This document shows, piece by piece, positions 42,505-52,710 of a stretch of DNA of 64,000 nucleotides. The stretch's first letter is position 1, and each line of letters opens with the position of its first letter. Source of the DNA: Alphaproteobacteria bacterium HT1-32. Its GTDB lineage: Bacteria; Pseudomonadota; Alphaproteobacteria; Rhodospirillales; HT1-32. The notes under the pieces were generated by a model. The model made no database searches, had not been told where the DNA came from, and was given only the letters and a program-made list of their open reading frames with translations. A program made the translations under genes and the position numbers. The stretch spans positions 1 to 64,000 of the forward strand of contig WJPL01000004.1 of NCBI GenBank assembly GCA_009649675.1, written 5' to 3'.

Positions 42505-44712
42505 ATGAATCGTGCTGGCAAGACACTTATGAAAATATTGGTGGCGATGATTTTTGTGCTGACAACCGCACAGGTCAGCCACAGTGAGCCGATCATTGCG
42601 AAATTTATCGACAGGGTTGATCTCTCAACACTGATTCCAGGTGCGGACCGTCTGGGTGAACCGCGGTCGGACATTCCGGTCATCCCGGCCCTCCGGGGAA
42701 GCGATGTCATTGGTTATGTGTTTCTGACATCGGATTTCGTCACGACCACCGGTTATTCGGGAAAGCCCATTCATATTGTGATGGCGGTCGATAATGACGC
42801 AAAGGTAACCGGGGTCAGCCTCGTCAAACATTCGGAACCTATCGTCCTGATCGGTATTCCTGATGCGAAGATCAAAGCGGTTACGGAAAAATATGCCGGT
42901 CTTGATCTGGTCAGTGAGGCTGCCGCCGGCGGCTCTGCTCATGACCTTGATATCGTATCGGGAGCTACCGTGACGATTATGGTGATTGACGATTCAATCG
43001 TGCGGGCCGGATTGAAAGTTGCAAAGTCATTAGGTCTTGGCGGTTTGAAAGCTGATGCAGCGAGTAGCGGACCGGTTCGTGAAATGCTACGGCCTGCCGG
43101 TGATGATGTGCCGGTTTCTGACTGGCAGACGCTGACGGGCGATGGCTCTGTCCGGTCTTTGCGACTCGATGTCGGGCAAATCAATCAGGCCTTTGCGGAA
43201 ACCGGTGATGCCCGTGCCATCAAACGCCCGGAGAAAGGCGATCCGGAGGCGACATTTATTGATCTGCAGATGGCGTTGGTGAGCGCCCCTGAAATTGGCC
43301 GGACTCTTCTCGGTGAAGATGAATATGCAAACCTGGTTGCCTGGCTGAAAGAGGGTGAAGAAGCGATCCTTGTTCTGGGGCGGGGCAAATACTCTTTCAA
43401 GGGTTCGGGGTATGTACGGGGTGGAATTTTCGATCGTATCCAGCTCATTCAGGGTGACGAAGCGGCCCGTTTTTTCGACAAGCAGCATAAGCGGCTGGGG
43501 CGGCTGGCACCGGATGACGCACCATCTTTTACGGAACTGGACATATTTAAAATTCCGGCGGATATGGGATTCAGCCCGACCGATCCCTTTCGGCTGCAGT
43601 TGCTTGTGCAGCGGGCTGTGGGCGCTATCGACAAGACCTTCATAACATTTGATCTTGGTTACCGGCTGCCTGACCGGTTTGTCCGGAATATCGCGCCTGA
43701 ACCTGTCTCGCAGGCGGCAGGAGATCTCGCGGCCTCTGATCCTGATGAACTCAGCCATTTATGGAAACGAATCTGGCAGAACAAGCAGTTTGAAGTCGCC
43801 ATACTGGGGCTGGCGATTGCTGTTCTGACGCTGGTGTTCTTTTTCCAGATGCAGGTCACCCGGCATGAACGGTTTACCTACTGGTTCCGCATCGGTTTCC
43901 TGACCTTCACGCTGGTTTTTCTGGGCTGGTATGCGAATGCCCAGCTGTCGGTTGTCAATGTTCTGGCATTCTTCTCTGCAGTGATGGCAGGTTTTTCCTG
44001 GTCTGCATTCCTGATGGACCCGCTGGTTTTTATTCTCTGGTTCTCGGTTGCGGCCTCTCTGTTGTTCTGGGGACGGGGCGTGTTCTGCGGGTGGCTCTGC
44101 CCGTTCGGGGCGCTGCAGGAACTGACCAACAAGATCGCCCGTTTCGTAAAGATTCCGCAATATACGTTGCCCTGGGGACTGCATGAACGGCTGTGGCCGA
44201 TCAAATATATGGTTTTCCTGGGACTTTTCGGGCTGTCGCTTTACTCGCTTGAACTGGCTGAACGGTTTGCCGAGGTTGAACCCTTCAAGACGGCAATCAT
44301 CCTGAAGTTCCAGCGCGGCTGGCCCTATGTCCTGTTTGTGGTGATTCTGCTCGGTGCGGGCCTGTTCATCGAGCGTTTCTACTGTCGTTATCTTTGTCCG
44401 CTGGGGGCGGCGCTCGCCATCCCGGCACGTTTGCGGATGTTCGACTGGCTGAAGCGTTACCGCGAATGCGGCAACCCCTGTCAGCGTTGCGCCAACGAAT
44501 GCATGGTGCAGGCGATTCATCCGGAAGGTCACATCAACCCGAATGAATGTCATCAGTGCCTGCATTGTCAGGTGCTCTATCAGAGCGACACCAAATGTCC
44601 GGTCTGTATCAAGAAAGTCGCGAAACGTCTGCGTTTTGAGGCGTTAAGCCAACCCGAATCAGCTCAGCCAGACGGCCTGAAAAAGGAAATAACAGGACCA
44701 TCGGCAGAGTGA
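42505..44712 (+). CDS. nosR: NosR, membrane flavo-iron-sulfur protein for N2O reduction
   Basis: About 735 residues from MNRAGKTLMKILV (42505; ATG 42481 and 42529 also possible) with a signal sequence, a periplasmic FMN-binding domain (IVSGATVTIM gives the covalent-flavin-type threonine context), five or more membrane helices, the two CxxxCP motifs CGWLCPFG and CRYLCPLG, and a C-terminal ferredoxin-like cysteine cluster (CGNPCQRCANEC, CHQCLHCQ). NosR passes quinol electrons towards NosZ and is needed for nosZ expression. It is first gene of the nos operon. Confidence 0.95.
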   Translation: MNRAGKTLMKILVAMIFVLTTAQVSHSEPIIAKFIDRVDLSTLIPGADRLGEPRSDIPVIPALRGSDVIGYVFLTSDFVTTTGYSGKPIHIVMAVDNDAKVTGVSLVKHSEPIVLIGIPDAKIKAVTEKYAGLDLVSEAAAGGSAHDLDIVSGATVTIMVIDDSIVRAGLKVAKSLGLGGLKADAASSGPVREMLRPAGDDVPVSDWQTLTGDGSVRSLRLDVGQINQAFAETGDARAIKRPEKGDPEATFIDLQMALVSAPEIGRTLLGEDEYANLVAWLKEGEEAILVLGRGKYSFKGSGYVRGGIFDRIQLIQGDEAARFFDKQHKRLGRLAPDDAPSFTELDIFKIPADMGFSPTDPFRLQLLVQRAVGAIDKTFITFDLGYRLPDRFVRNIAPEPVSQAAGDLAASDPDELSHLWKRIWQNKQFEVAILGLAIAVLTLVFFFQMQVTRHERFTYWFRIGFLTFTLVFLGWYANAQLSVVNVLAFFSAVMAGFSWSAFLMDPLVFILWFSVAASLLFWGRGVFCGWLCPFGALQELTNKIARFVKIPQYTLPWGLHERLWPIKYMVFLGLFGLSLYSLELAERFAEVEPFKTAIILKFQRGWPYVLFVVILLGAGLFIERFYCRYLCPLGAALAIPARLRMFDWLKRYRECGNPCQRCANECMVQAIHPEGHINPNECHQCLHCQVLYQSDTKCPVCIKKVAKRLRFEALSQPESAQPDGLKKEITGPSAE

Positions 44713-44748
44713 TTGCCGCGTTTCAACAATCTGAAAGGAATTAGCGAT

Positions 44749-46668
44749 ATGTCAGCAGAAGAAACACGGGCCAAAGGCCTTTCGCGGCGTGGTCTGATGA
44801 CCGCGACTGCCGCGGGCACATTTGCTGCCGGGAGTGGTCTTGCCGGGGGACTTTTCTCCGGAGGAGTCAGAAAAGCCGAGGCGGCGGGTTCACCGAAGGT
44901 CAACCTTGAGCCAGGTGAACTGGATCCCTATTACGGTTTCTGGTCATCTGGTCAGAGCGGAGAGCTCCGTATTCTGGGGTTTCCGTCAATGCGGGAACTG
45001 ATGCGTGTTCCGGTATTCAACCGCTGTTCGGCAACCGGGTGGGGCCAGACTAACGAAAGTCTGAAAATTCTTACGGAAGGTCTGACCGAAGAGACGAAAA
45101 AGTTCCTCGCGGCCAAGGGCATGAAGACATATGACAATGGTGATCTCCACCATCCGCATATGTCGTTTACTGACGGCACCTATGATGGCCGGTATATTTT
45201 TGCCAATGACAAGGCGAATACACGGGTCGCCAGAATTCGGTGTGACGTCATGAAATGCGACAAGATCATCGAGATCCCGAACGCACATGACATTCATGGC
45301 ATGCGCCCGCAGAAGTTTCCGCGCACCGGGTATGTCTTCGCCAATGGTGAACATGAGGCACCGCTGGTCAATGACGGCAGAATTCTCGATGACCCGTCGC
45401 AGTATGTGAATATTTTCACAGCTATCGATGGCGACGAAATGAAGGTTGCCTGGCAGGTCATGGTATCGGGGAACCTCGATAACACGGATTGTGACTATCA
45501 GGGCAAGTACGCTTTCTCGACTAGTTACAATTCAGAGATGGGCATGAACCTTGCCGAAATGACCGAGAATGAACTCGATCATGTGGTGGTGTTCAATCTC
45601 AAGGCCATCGAAGCCGGTGTGAAATCCGGGGACGTGCAGATGCTGAATGGTGTGCCGGTCATCGACGGGCGCAAGGGTAAGAACAAAAACTACACCCGCT
45701 ATATACCCATCCCGAACAGTCCGCATGGTTGCAACACGGCCCCTGACAAGAAGCATGTTGTGATTAATGGCAAACTGTCGCCGACAGTTTCGATCATTGA
45801 TGTGACCAAGGTGGATGCCCTGTTCGACAGCAATGCGGACCCGCGCTCCTGCATCGTTGGTGAACCGGAACTGGGTCTCGGCCCGCTTCACACTGCTTTC
45901 GATGGCAAGGGTAATGCTTTCACGACACTGTTCCTCGACAGTCAGGTGGTCAAATGGAACATGGACAAGGCGATCCGGGCCTTTGCCGGTGAGGATGTTG
46001 ATCCGATCATTTCCAAGGTCGATGTCCATTACCAGCCCGGCCATAACTCGACCTCGATGGGTGAAACAGCCGAAGCTGATGGTGAATGGCTGATTTCGAT
46101 GAACAAGTTCTCCAAGGACCGGTTCATCAATGTCGGGCCGCTGAAGCCGGAAAACGAACAGCTGATCGACATCTCCAGTGATGAGATGAAGGTGGTGCAT
46201 GACGGTCCGACTTTCGCGGAACCGCATGACAGCATCATCGTTCGTTCAGATATCGTGAAACCGGTTAATGTATGGGACCGCAAGGATCCGATGTTTGCCG
46301 ATGCGGTGAAGCAGGCGAAAGCTGACGGTGTCGACCTTGAAGCTGATGACACAGTCATCCGCGACGGCAACAAGGTTCGTGTTTATATGACATCGGTTGC
46401 TCCGCAGTTTGGTCTGGAGAAGTTCACGGTCAAACAGGGTGATGAGGTTACGGTCTACATCACCAATCTGGATGATGTGGATGATGTGACCCACGGGTTC
46501 TGTCTGTCGAACTATGGCATCGCGATGGAAGTGGCACCGCAGGCAACCGCCTCGGTGACGTTTACGGCGGATCGTCCCGGAGTCCACTGGTTCTACTGCC
46601 AGTGGTTCTGTCATGCGCTGCACATGGAAATGCGCGGGCGCATGTTTGTCGAACCGTCGGCTGCGTAA
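44749..46668 (+). CDS. nosZ: nitrous-oxide reductase NosZ (clade I, Tat-exported)
   Basis: 640 residues from ATG 44749 (SD GAAAGGAA upstream). A Tat signal, [13 protein letters not shown], starts the protein; clade I NosZ is Tat-exported and clade II uses Sec. Histidines for the CuZ cluster lie in HPHMSF (about 133), GHNSTSM (about 431) and EPHDSI (about 491) along the beta-propeller. The C-terminal cupredoxin domain has the CuA motif [12 protein letters not shown] (about 616). It reduces N2O to N2 in the periplasm. It follows nosR after 36 nt. Confidence 0.98.
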   Translation: MSAEETRAKGLSRRGLMTATAAGTFAAGSGLAGGLFSGGVRKAEAAGSPKVNLEPGELDPYYGFWSSGQSGELRILGFPSMRELMRVPVFNRCSATGWGQTNESLKILTEGLTEETKKFLAAKGMKTYDNGDLHHPHMSFTDGTYDGRYIFANDKANTRVARIRCDVMKCDKIIEIPNAHDIHGMRPQKFPRTGYVFANGEHEAPLVNDGRILDDPSQYVNIFTAIDGDEMKVAWQVMVSGNLDNTDCDYQGKYAFSTSYNSEMGMNLAEMTENELDHVVVFNLKAIEAGVKSGDVQMLNGVPVIDGRKGKNKNYTRYIPIPNSPHGCNTAPDKKHVVINGKLSPTVSIIDVTKVDALFDSNADPRSCIVGEPELGLGPLHTAFDGKGNAFTTLFLDSQVVKWNMDKAIRAFAGEDVDPIISKVDVHYQPGHNSTSMGETAEADGEWLISMNKFSKDRFINVGPLKPENEQLIDISSDEMKVVHDGPTFAEPHDSIIVRSDIVKPVNVWDRKDPMFADAVKQAKADGVDLEADDTVIRDGNKVRVYMTSVAPQFGLEKFTVKQGDEVTVYITNLDDVDDVTHGFCLSNYGIAMEVAPQATASVTFTADRPGVHWFYCQWFCHALHMEMRGRMFVEPSAA

Positions 46669-46679
46669 GGAACCGCCCG

Positions 46680-47948
46680 ATGAGATCGACGGCTCGCGTT
46701 TTGTCGGGTTTGTTTCTCGGGATATTGCTGACCACATCGGCGCTGGCCGCCGATGTGGTTGTCATCCCGGGCGACAACAGGCTTGCGCGGGCCGTCGATC
46801 AGGCTGCTGCCGGTGACCGGTTACTGCTTGGAGACGGTATCTATACAGGTGGTCTTGTCCTGACCCGTCCTGTTGAAATTATCGGCAACGGAAGCTCCCG
46901 GCTGCAGGGCGGCGGAAAAGGGTCCGTGATCACAATTGATACGCCGGGCGTGGTTATTGCCGGTCTTCATATCTCGGGATCCGGGTCGAGCCACCAGACA
47001 ATCGACAGCGGGGTTCAGCTGACCCAGAAAGCAACAGGGGCCGTCGTCCGCGACAATTACTTCGAGGGCAACCTGTATGGTGTTGATATTCATGGCGCAC
47101 ATGATGCGCGGGTTGAGAATAATACGATAACCGGACGTCAGGACCGTCTGATGAACCGTCGCGGTAACGGCATTTATGTCTGGAACGCACCCGGTGCCAC
47201 GGTGACCGGTAACAGCGTAAAATTCGGCCGTGACGGGATCTTCGTGAATTCCAGCCGGGATAATTCATTCCGGAATAACCGGTTCGAAGATCTTCGGTTT
47301 GCAGTTCACTACATGTACGCGAACGACAGCGACGTGACGGGTAATCTGTCGATCGGAAACCATCTCGGTTATGCGATCATGTTCAGCAGCCGGGTCAGTA
47401 TTGTTGATAACACATCAATCAATGACCGCGATCACGGAATCATGCTGAACTATGCCAACAGTTCCGAACTGAAAGGCAATCTTGTCCGCAATGGCGGAGA
47501 GAAATGTCTGTTCATGTACAATGCAAACAAGAACCTGATGCAATACAATCATTTTGAAGGCTGCCAGATCGGAATCCATTTCACTGCGGGTTCCGAACGG
47601 AACGAGATCATCGGTAATTCATTCGTCGGCAACCGTACGCAGGTGAAATTTGTCGGTTCCAGGGATCACAGATGGTCGGGTAATTACTGGAGCGACCACA
47701 GCGCCTATGACGTCAATGGCGATGGCATAGCCGATCAGCCCTTCCGCCCCAATGACGCCATGGACCAGGTTCTCTGGACTCAGCCCTCGGCGAAGCTGTT
47801 GCTGGGGAGCCCGGCTGTCCAGTTGATCCGCTGGGCGCAGAAAGAGTTCCCGGCATTGCTTCCCGGCGGGGTGGTGGATGAGAAACCGCTGATGCGGCCT
47901 GCTGTCCGGTCAGTATCCGAAATCACTCAGGAGACGCGGATACAATGA
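46680..47948 (+). CDS. nosD: NosD, periplasmic beta-helix protein for NosZ copper-site maturation
   Basis: 422 residues from ATG 46680 with a signal peptide ending SALAAD and a series of right-handed beta-helix repeats (NGIYVWNAPGATVTGN, NNRFEDLRF, NNHFEG-like units), the CASH/NosD fold. NosD works with the NosFY ABC transporter in supplying sulfur or copper for the CuZ cluster. The upstream ATG at 46602 lies within nosZ and is not used. Its stop overlaps nosF by 4 nt. Confidence 0.95.
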   Translation: MRSTARVLSGLFLGILLTTSALAADVVVIPGDNRLARAVDQAAAGDRLLLGDGIYTGGLVLTRPVEIIGNGSSRLQGGGKGSVITIDTPGVVIAGLHISGSGSSHQTIDSGVQLTQKATGAVVRDNYFEGNLYGVDIHGAHDARVENNTITGRQDRLMNRRGNGIYVWNAPGATVTGNSVKFGRDGIFVNSSRDNSFRNNRFEDLRFAVHYMYANDSDVTGNLSIGNHLGYAIMFSSRVSIVDNTSINDRDHGIMLNYANSSELKGNLVRNGGEKCLFMYNANKNLMQYNHFEGCQIGIHFTAGSERNEIIGNSFVGNRTQVKFVGSRDHRWSGNYWSDHSAYDVNGDGIADQPFRPNDAMDQVLWTQPSAKLLLGSPAVQLIRWAQKEFPALLPGGVVDEKPLMRPAVRSVSEITQETRIQ

Positions 47949-48856
47949 CCATGATTCTGCGCACAACGGGAATTTCAAAACAGTTCGGATCTGTTCAGGC
48001 GCTGCGGGATGTCAGCCTTGATGTTGCGCCGGGCGAGCGCGTCGCCCTGCTGGGTCATAACGGGGCGGGAAAAACGACCCTGTTTCGAATTGTTCTGGGT
48101 TTCATCAGGGCAGATGCCGGGACAGCCGATGTAAACGGACATCCTCCCGGCAGTCCATCTGCGCGCCGGTATGTCTCCTACCTGCCAGAGAATGTTGCCT
48201 TTCCGAAAATGCTGACGGGGCGAGAAGTCGTCTCGTATTACGCAAAACTGAAATCCGCTGATAATGCCGAGGTCGCGGCCGCTCTGGAGAAGGTCGATCT
48301 GGTTGATGCAGCGGATCGTCGCTGCGGGACTTATTCAAAGGGGATGAGACAGCGTCTCGGGCTGGCGCAGGCGCTGGTCGGCAAGCCGAAGCTGCTGTTG
48401 CTTGATGAGCCGACATCCGGTCTGGATCCGCTGTCACGACAAAGATTCTATGATCTGGTTTCAGACATCGCCAACGCCGGGGCTGCGGTGCTGCTGTCCT
48501 CTCACGGACTTAGTGAACTGGAGGCCAAGACCGACCGTGTTGCGATTCTGCGCCGGGGTGAACTTGTTGCCAATGCGCCGCTCGCTGAATTGCAGCGTTC
48601 GGCAAATCTGCCGGTACGTATCCGCATTCGCTCAAACCTGCGGGATGTTGAGGCGGTTCACCGGGCGCTCGGTGGCGACCGTGTCAATGGTCTGTCGGTG
48701 GAACTCAGTTGTCTCCAGCCTGACAAGATGGCCCGTCTTTCCGAGATATCGGCGCTGGGAGATGCGGTGAATGATGTCGATGTCTCGCCACCGAACCTTG
48801 ATGAAATCTATCGTTATTTCCTGACGGCGGATGATGTGACGGAACAGAAGCCATGA
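47945..48856 (+). CDS. nosF: NosF, ABC transporter ATP-binding protein
   Basis: 303 residues with Walker A GHNGAGKTT, signature YSKGMRQRLGLAQ, Walker B LLLLDEPTSGLD and switch H in SSHGLSELE. The C-terminal ~80 residues are the usual NosF extension. It forms the NosDFY complex with NosY (next gene) and NosD. Overlaps of 4 nt with both neighbours indicate tight coupling. Confidence 0.95.
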   Translation: MTMILRTTGISKQFGSVQALRDVSLDVAPGERVALLGHNGAGKTTLFRIVLGFIRADAGTADVNGHPPGSPSARRYVSYLPENVAFPKMLTGREVVSYYAKLKSADNAEVAAALEKVDLVDAADRRCGTYSKGMRQRLGLAQALVGKPKLLLLDEPTSGLDPLSRQRFYDLVSDIANAGAAVLLSSHGLSELEAKTDRVAILRRGELVANAPLAELQRSANLPVRIRIRSNLRDVEAVHRALGGDRVNGLSVELSCLQPDKMARLSEISALGDAVNDVDVSPPNLDEIYRYFLTADDVTEQKP

Positions 48857-49683
48857 ACGCCATTCTTGCCATTGCCCAGACTGAAATCAGGATTGGTATC
48901 CGCAATCGCTGGGTTGTGCTGTCGACACTGATCCTGCTGGTCTTCGCTCTGCTGCTGGTTCTGCTTGGCAGTGCGCCAACGGGGGCGACAAAGGCTGATA
49001 GCCTGAGTGTCATGGTGGCCAGTCTGTCGACGCTTTCAGTCTATCTTGTGCCGCTGATTGCCCTGCTGTTGTCCTTTGATGCGATTGCCGGTGAAATCGA
49101 CCGGGGCACCCTGCAACTGACCTTCGCAAGCCCGGTGTCGCGTGGTCAGGTTCTGATTGGGAAGTTTCTCGGTCATGTGTTCGTGCTCGGCATTGCCGTG
49201 CTGTCCGGATATGGCATTGCCGGTGCCGTTGCCTACTGGACGGGCCAGAATACCGGGGTTGCAGGGGTCAGCGACCTTGCCCGCTTAATTATGACCAGCA
49301 TTGCTCTTGGCGCGACCTTCATCACCATCGGATATGTCGCCAGTGCCAGTGTCCGGCAGACCGGTACTGCGGCGGCGCTGGCCGTGGCGATCTGGTTGTT
49401 TTCGGTGGTGCTTTATGATCTGGCGCTGCTTGGCGGGCTGCTGGCCAGTTCGGATGGTCTGTTTGCCAAGACACTGTTCCCCTATCTTCTTGTCGCCAAT
49501 CCGGCAGACGCCTTTCGCGTTTTCAACATGGCCGGTATCGGTCTGGCTGAAGCGGCAACGGGGCTGGCAGCGAATGGCAGCGCCATGCCTTTCTCGCCCC
49601 ATCTGGCAATAATCAGCCCGTTCATCTGGATGGGCCTGGGGCTTGTCGCTTCAACCGTTATTCTGAAAAGGATACAGCCGTGA
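48853..49683 (+). CDS. nosY: NosY, ABC-2 type membrane permease
   Basis: 276 residues with six hydrophobic segments and the ABC-2 permease pattern (FDAIAGEIDRGTLQLTFASP after the second helix). It is the membrane part of NosDFY. The nosL start (GTG) overlaps its stop. Confidence 0.94.
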   Translation: MNAILAIAQTEIRIGIRNRWVVLSTLILLVFALLLVLLGSAPTGATKADSLSVMVASLSTLSVYLVPLIALLLSFDAIAGEIDRGTLQLTFASPVSRGQVLIGKFLGHVFVLGIAVLSGYGIAGAVAYWTGQNTGVAGVSDLARLIMTSIALGATFITIGYVASASVRQTGTAAALAVAIWLFSVVLYDLALLGGLLASSDGLFAKTLFPYLLVANPADAFRVFNMAGIGLAEAATGLAANGSAMPFSPHLAIISPFIWMGLGLVASTVILKRIQP

Positions 49684-50231
49684 TCACAAGGCTGATGTCA
49701 TCGACATTCATCATTGCCGGTCTGCTGCTGACCGGCGGCTGCAGCGAACAGGATGCGCAGATTATAGCGCCGGGGCCTGTTGCGCTGACCGAGGAAGCTC
49801 TCGGTCATTATTGCAATATGAACATACTCGAGCATACAGGGCCAAAGGCGCAGATACATCTGAAGGATATTCAGTTCCCGGTCTGGTTCTCACAGGTACG
49901 CGACGCGATAGCCTATACCCGCATGCCGGAAGAAACGCTGGAACCGGTTTCGATCTACGTCAATGACATGGGCCGGGCGACCAGCTGGGATTACCCGGAG
50001 AATGATACCTGGATTGATATCAACAAGGCGTTCTTCGTTATTGGCAGTACACGGGCCGGTGGCATGGGAGCACCCGAAGCAATCCCGTTCGGATCGAAAG
50101 ATCAGGCGGAAGCTTTCACAGCCCGGCATGGTGGTGAGGTCCGGTCGCTTGATATGATCCCGGATGCCTATGTCCTTGGCCCGGTAGATCTGAAATTGCA
50201 GACCAATATTACTACGGGAGCGACAGAATGA
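49680..50231 (+). CDS. nosL: NosL, copper-binding outer-membrane lipoprotein
   Basis: 183 residues from GTG 49680, with a lipobox LLTGGC (cysteine about residue 21) and the copper-binding YCNMN motif (C and M) followed by the NosL beta-domain. NosL delivers Cu(I) to apo-NosZ. Start and stop overlap neighbours by 4 nt. Confidence 0.94.
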   Translation: MITRLMSSTFIIAGLLLTGGCSEQDAQIIAPGPVALTEEALGHYCNMNILEHTGPKAQIHLKDIQFPVWFSQVRDAIAYTRMPEETLEPVSIYVNDMGRATSWDYPENDTWIDINKAFFVIGSTRAGGMGAPEAIPFGSKDQAEAFTARHGGEVRSLDMIPDAYVLGPVDLKLQTNITTGATE

Positions 50232-51187
50232 GCCTTACAAGACGCAGGTTTATGACGATCACTGCCGGACTTGCACTGGGATCGGCAGTGCCAGGGGCTT
50301 TTGCCGCACAGACGGAGACCTGGCGGGGTGTTGCGCTTGGGGCGGACGCCAGACTGATCATATCCGGAATGCAGCGGGAGGATGCACGGCGTCTGATCGG
50401 TCTGGCGCTGGCAGAAATCAACCGGCTGGAGAATATCTTCAGTCTTTATCGGACAGACAGCGAGCTTTCCCGTCTCAACAGAGACGGGGTTCTGAGGAAT
50501 CCGGCGCCGGAGATGCTCTCGCTCTTCTCCGCAGTGAGCGGTATCCACAGGGTAACAGCCGGGCGTTTTGACCCGACGGTGCAACCCCTCTGGGCTGCTT
50601 ATGCAGAACAGGGCGGGCGACCATCCGGCGCTGAGATAAACCGGATACTGAAGCGTGTCGGCTGGCAACGGGTCGGGTATGACAGCAGATCGGTGCGGTT
50701 TGCCGAAGCCGGCATGCAAATCACCCTGAACGGTATTGCACAGGGTTTCGTTACGGACCGGATCTGTGCCGTATTGCGGGCTGAAGGACTTGATAATGCA
50801 GTGGTGAATATCGGCGAGATATCAGCGCTGGGACATCAGGCTGACGGCCAGTCCTGGCCGGTTGGTCTTGCGGTTCATGGTGATGACCTCCCGGAAGAAA
50901 CCATCCGTATTTCAGATATGGGGCTGGCGACCTCTGCGACTGTCGGGACAATGTTTTCCGACGGTTCCGGTCATATCCTGAATCCTCTGACCGGGCTGCC
51001 TGACGGGCAGATATGGAGCCGGGTCAGTGTCCTGCACCAGTCAGCAGCGATGGCCGATGGCCTGTCGACGGCTGCGGTGATGATGACGGAGGCTGACATG
51101 CAGGTATTGGTTCGGAAAATTAGCGGTGTACGTATTATCGCCCGGCATCAGGACGCTCCGTCTGTTGTGATCAGGGGAGAGTCATAA
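50228..51187 (+). CDS. nosX: NosX, ApbE-type FAD:protein FMN transferase
   Basis: 319 residues with a Tat-like signal (MSLTRRRFMTITAGLALG) and the ApbE fold: FSLYRTDSELSRLNRDG near the N-terminus, LNGIAQGFVTDRI and NIGEISALG. NosX attaches FMN to NosR through a phosphoester on threonine, which NosR needs for electron transfer. It is the last gene of the nos cluster, before the terminator at 51197-51228. Confidence 0.94.
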   Translation: MSLTRRRFMTITAGLALGSAVPGAFAAQTETWRGVALGADARLIISGMQREDARRLIGLALAEINRLENIFSLYRTDSELSRLNRDGVLRNPAPEMLSLFSAVSGIHRVTAGRFDPTVQPLWAAYAEQGGRPSGAEINRILKRVGWQRVGYDSRSVRFAEAGMQITLNGIAQGFVTDRICAVLRAEGLDNAVVNIGEISALGHQADGQSWPVGLAVHGDDLPEETIRISDMGLATSATVGTMFSDGSGHILNPLTGLPDGQIWSRVSVLHQSAAMADGLSTAAVMMTEADMQVLVRKISGVRIIARHQDAPSVVIRGES

Positions 51188-51196
51188 ACCTTCCAG

Positions 51197-51228
51197 ATGC
51201 CCTGCCCGGCGTTTCCGGGACAGGGCAT
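51197..51228. terminator. bidirectional hairpin between nosX and cytochrome c gene
   Basis: ATGCCCTGCCCGG and CCGGGACAGGGCAT form a stem with a single bulge around CGTTT. It lies between convergent genes. No strong T tract follows, so termination may depend on Rho or the stem alone. Confidence 0.65.
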
Positions 51229-51251
51229 GTCTGTAAGCCGGAAACCGGTGA

Positions 51252-51641
51252 TTAATTCTGGAGAGATGCCAGATAGGCGAGGATATTTGCGATGTCTTTT
51301 TCTTTCTTCAGGCCGGGAAATGACATTTTGGTGCCTTTGATCTTGGCAGACGGTTTCCTCAGATAATCGGCCAGTTCGGCCTCAGTCCAGATCAGACCGG
51401 CATCGGCTTTTTCAGTCATCGCCTTGGAATATTTGAAGTCTTCAATAGATGCGGCCGGGCGACCTATAATCCCTACCAGATGCGGACCGATCGTGTTTTT
51501 TGCCTCATCGGCTTTGTGACAGGCGGAACATTTCTTGAAAACCTTGGCCCCGGCATCAGCATCGCCTTTGATGTCCTGTGCGCTGGCGACCCCGGCGGTG
51601 CCAAGAATCATGATAAAAGCGGCTAGAAGGCGTCCGTACAT
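51252..51641 (-). CDS. class I c-type cytochrome (c550/c2-like), possible NosZ electron donor
   Basis: About 129 residues from MYGRLLAAFIM (51641; the ATG at 51713 is too far upstream of the signal). Signal peptide ends VASAQ. Heme site CSACH and the distal methionine in KMSFPGL match soluble mitochondrial-type cytochromes c. Such proteins carry electrons from the bc1 complex to periplasmic reductases. Its place next to nosX suggests service to NosZ. Confidence 0.9.
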   Translation of the reverse strand: MYGRLLAAFIMILGTAGVASAQDIKGDADAGAKVFKKCSACHKADEAKNTIGPHLVGIIGRPAASIEDFKYSKAMTEKADAGLIWTEAELADYLRKPSAKIKGTKMSFPGLKKEKDIANILAYLASLQN

Positions 51642-51995
51642 TTTGTATTTCCTTATCTGCGTTGATGAAGCGAGGATACTGCAATCATCGCGATTATCTT
51701 TGTGATGGCTCAAGGAATCCAGAATTCAGAGGGTGATGTCAATTGTGAGAGAGGATTTCATCAGCTGGCCTTAAAATTCATCCGTAAATGGCACCATGTC
51801 TGACGGCGGTGCCTGATGGTTAAACATTCATTCAAAGCCCTGTCTGGACAACCGTGCGAATAGGTTTGTGAAATGCCCAGACAACAGGTTTGGGACGTGG
51901 ATGTAACAGGTTTTTGAATTTTCAGGATATTAGAACTGATCAAACTTGGGTTTCGTACCTGAGGTCAACAGCCTGCTTAAGAAAGGTGGTCAGCT
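51642..51995. other. intergenic region between cytochrome c and first Nif11 gene
   Basis: About 350 nt between divergent genes. It must hold both promoters. AAAGGTGGT ending about 6 nt before the Nif11 ATG (51996) is a good ribosome binding site. No box or hairpin stood out. Confidence 0.5.
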
Positions 51996-52274
51996 ATGAG
52001 TGATGCAGTGATGGAGTTTTACAAAGTCGCCCGCCGGGACAAAGAAATAGTCGGTTTGCTGTCAGGAATTTCTGATGAGGCGATGTTCATCAGGACGGCA
52101 ATGGAACTGGGCCGGGAAAAGGGGTTTGTCTTCACAGCTGAAGAGGCCGGGGCTGCGATCTCGGAGTTTGAAGTTCTTATTGAACATGCGTCGAACGATG
52201 ACGAACTGACTGACTTTGAACTGGAAATGGTCGCTGCCGGAGCACCAACGAATACTCATAGCGGGGGGACATGA
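51996..52274 (+). CDS. Nif11-type leader peptide, RiPP precursor 1
   Basis: A 92-residue Nif11 domain peptide: MSDAVMEFYKVARRDKE, FVFTAEEAGAAISEFE and the conserved DDELTDFELEMVAAG. Cleavage after the AG of VAAG would leave a core of only APTNTHSGGT, rich in Thr and Ser. Nif11 leaders are recognised by RiPP-modifying enzymes and exported by NHLP-type ABC transporters, one of which lies downstream (55837-61010). The modifying enzyme is not visible in this window. Confidence 0.88.
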   Translation: MSDAVMEFYKVARRDKEIVGLLSGISDEAMFIRTAMELGREKGFVFTAEEAGAAISEFEVLIEHASNDDELTDFELEMVAAGAPTNTHSGGT

Positions 52275-52710
52275 GTTGAGCGATTTTACGTTCCCGTGAT
52301 TAGTCGTTCCGGAAAGGGCTGGTATGCGCAGGCCAGACATCATCGATTCGAGTAAAGATAAAGCATAACAGGGCATGTTTATACTTTGCCCCGGTCCATA
52401 GATTGAGGCGCAGACTCCCGGGATATACATTGGATTATGAAGATAAATACCGGGTATCCCGGTTATGCATATACCTGAATAAGCCTGTGAAGACTGTCGC
52501 CCCAGGTCAGAGGTTTCTCGGTAACTTTCAAAATGTTCTGACAGGAACTTTATACAGGCGGGCGCTAATAAAATTCTGCCTTGGTAAACACTGAGACAGT
52601 ATTTTTGGGACGGACTTACAAAGATATTCTGAGAATTCCGTGTAAAGTACTTCCGTCGATTTCAGGTTCCGTATTCGGAGACAGACGGTTTAAATGGAGG
52701 AAGAGTACCT
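52275..52710. other. gap between the two Nif11 genes
   Basis: About 435 nt without a convincing gene; one short plus-strand frame (52403-52594) has no family features. The end carries GGAGGAAGAG, a strong ribosome binding site for the second Nif11 gene. The two Nif11 coding regions are close copies but the DNA between them is not. Confidence 0.5.

Noticed and set aside
43087-44565. Long minus-strand frames (223 and 268 residues) opposite nosR
   Set aside because: They are shadows of the GC-rich nosR coding strand with no family features.
45532-46227. 231-residue minus-strand frame opposite nosZ
   Set aside because: Antisense shadow; nosZ motifs on the other strand are unambiguous.
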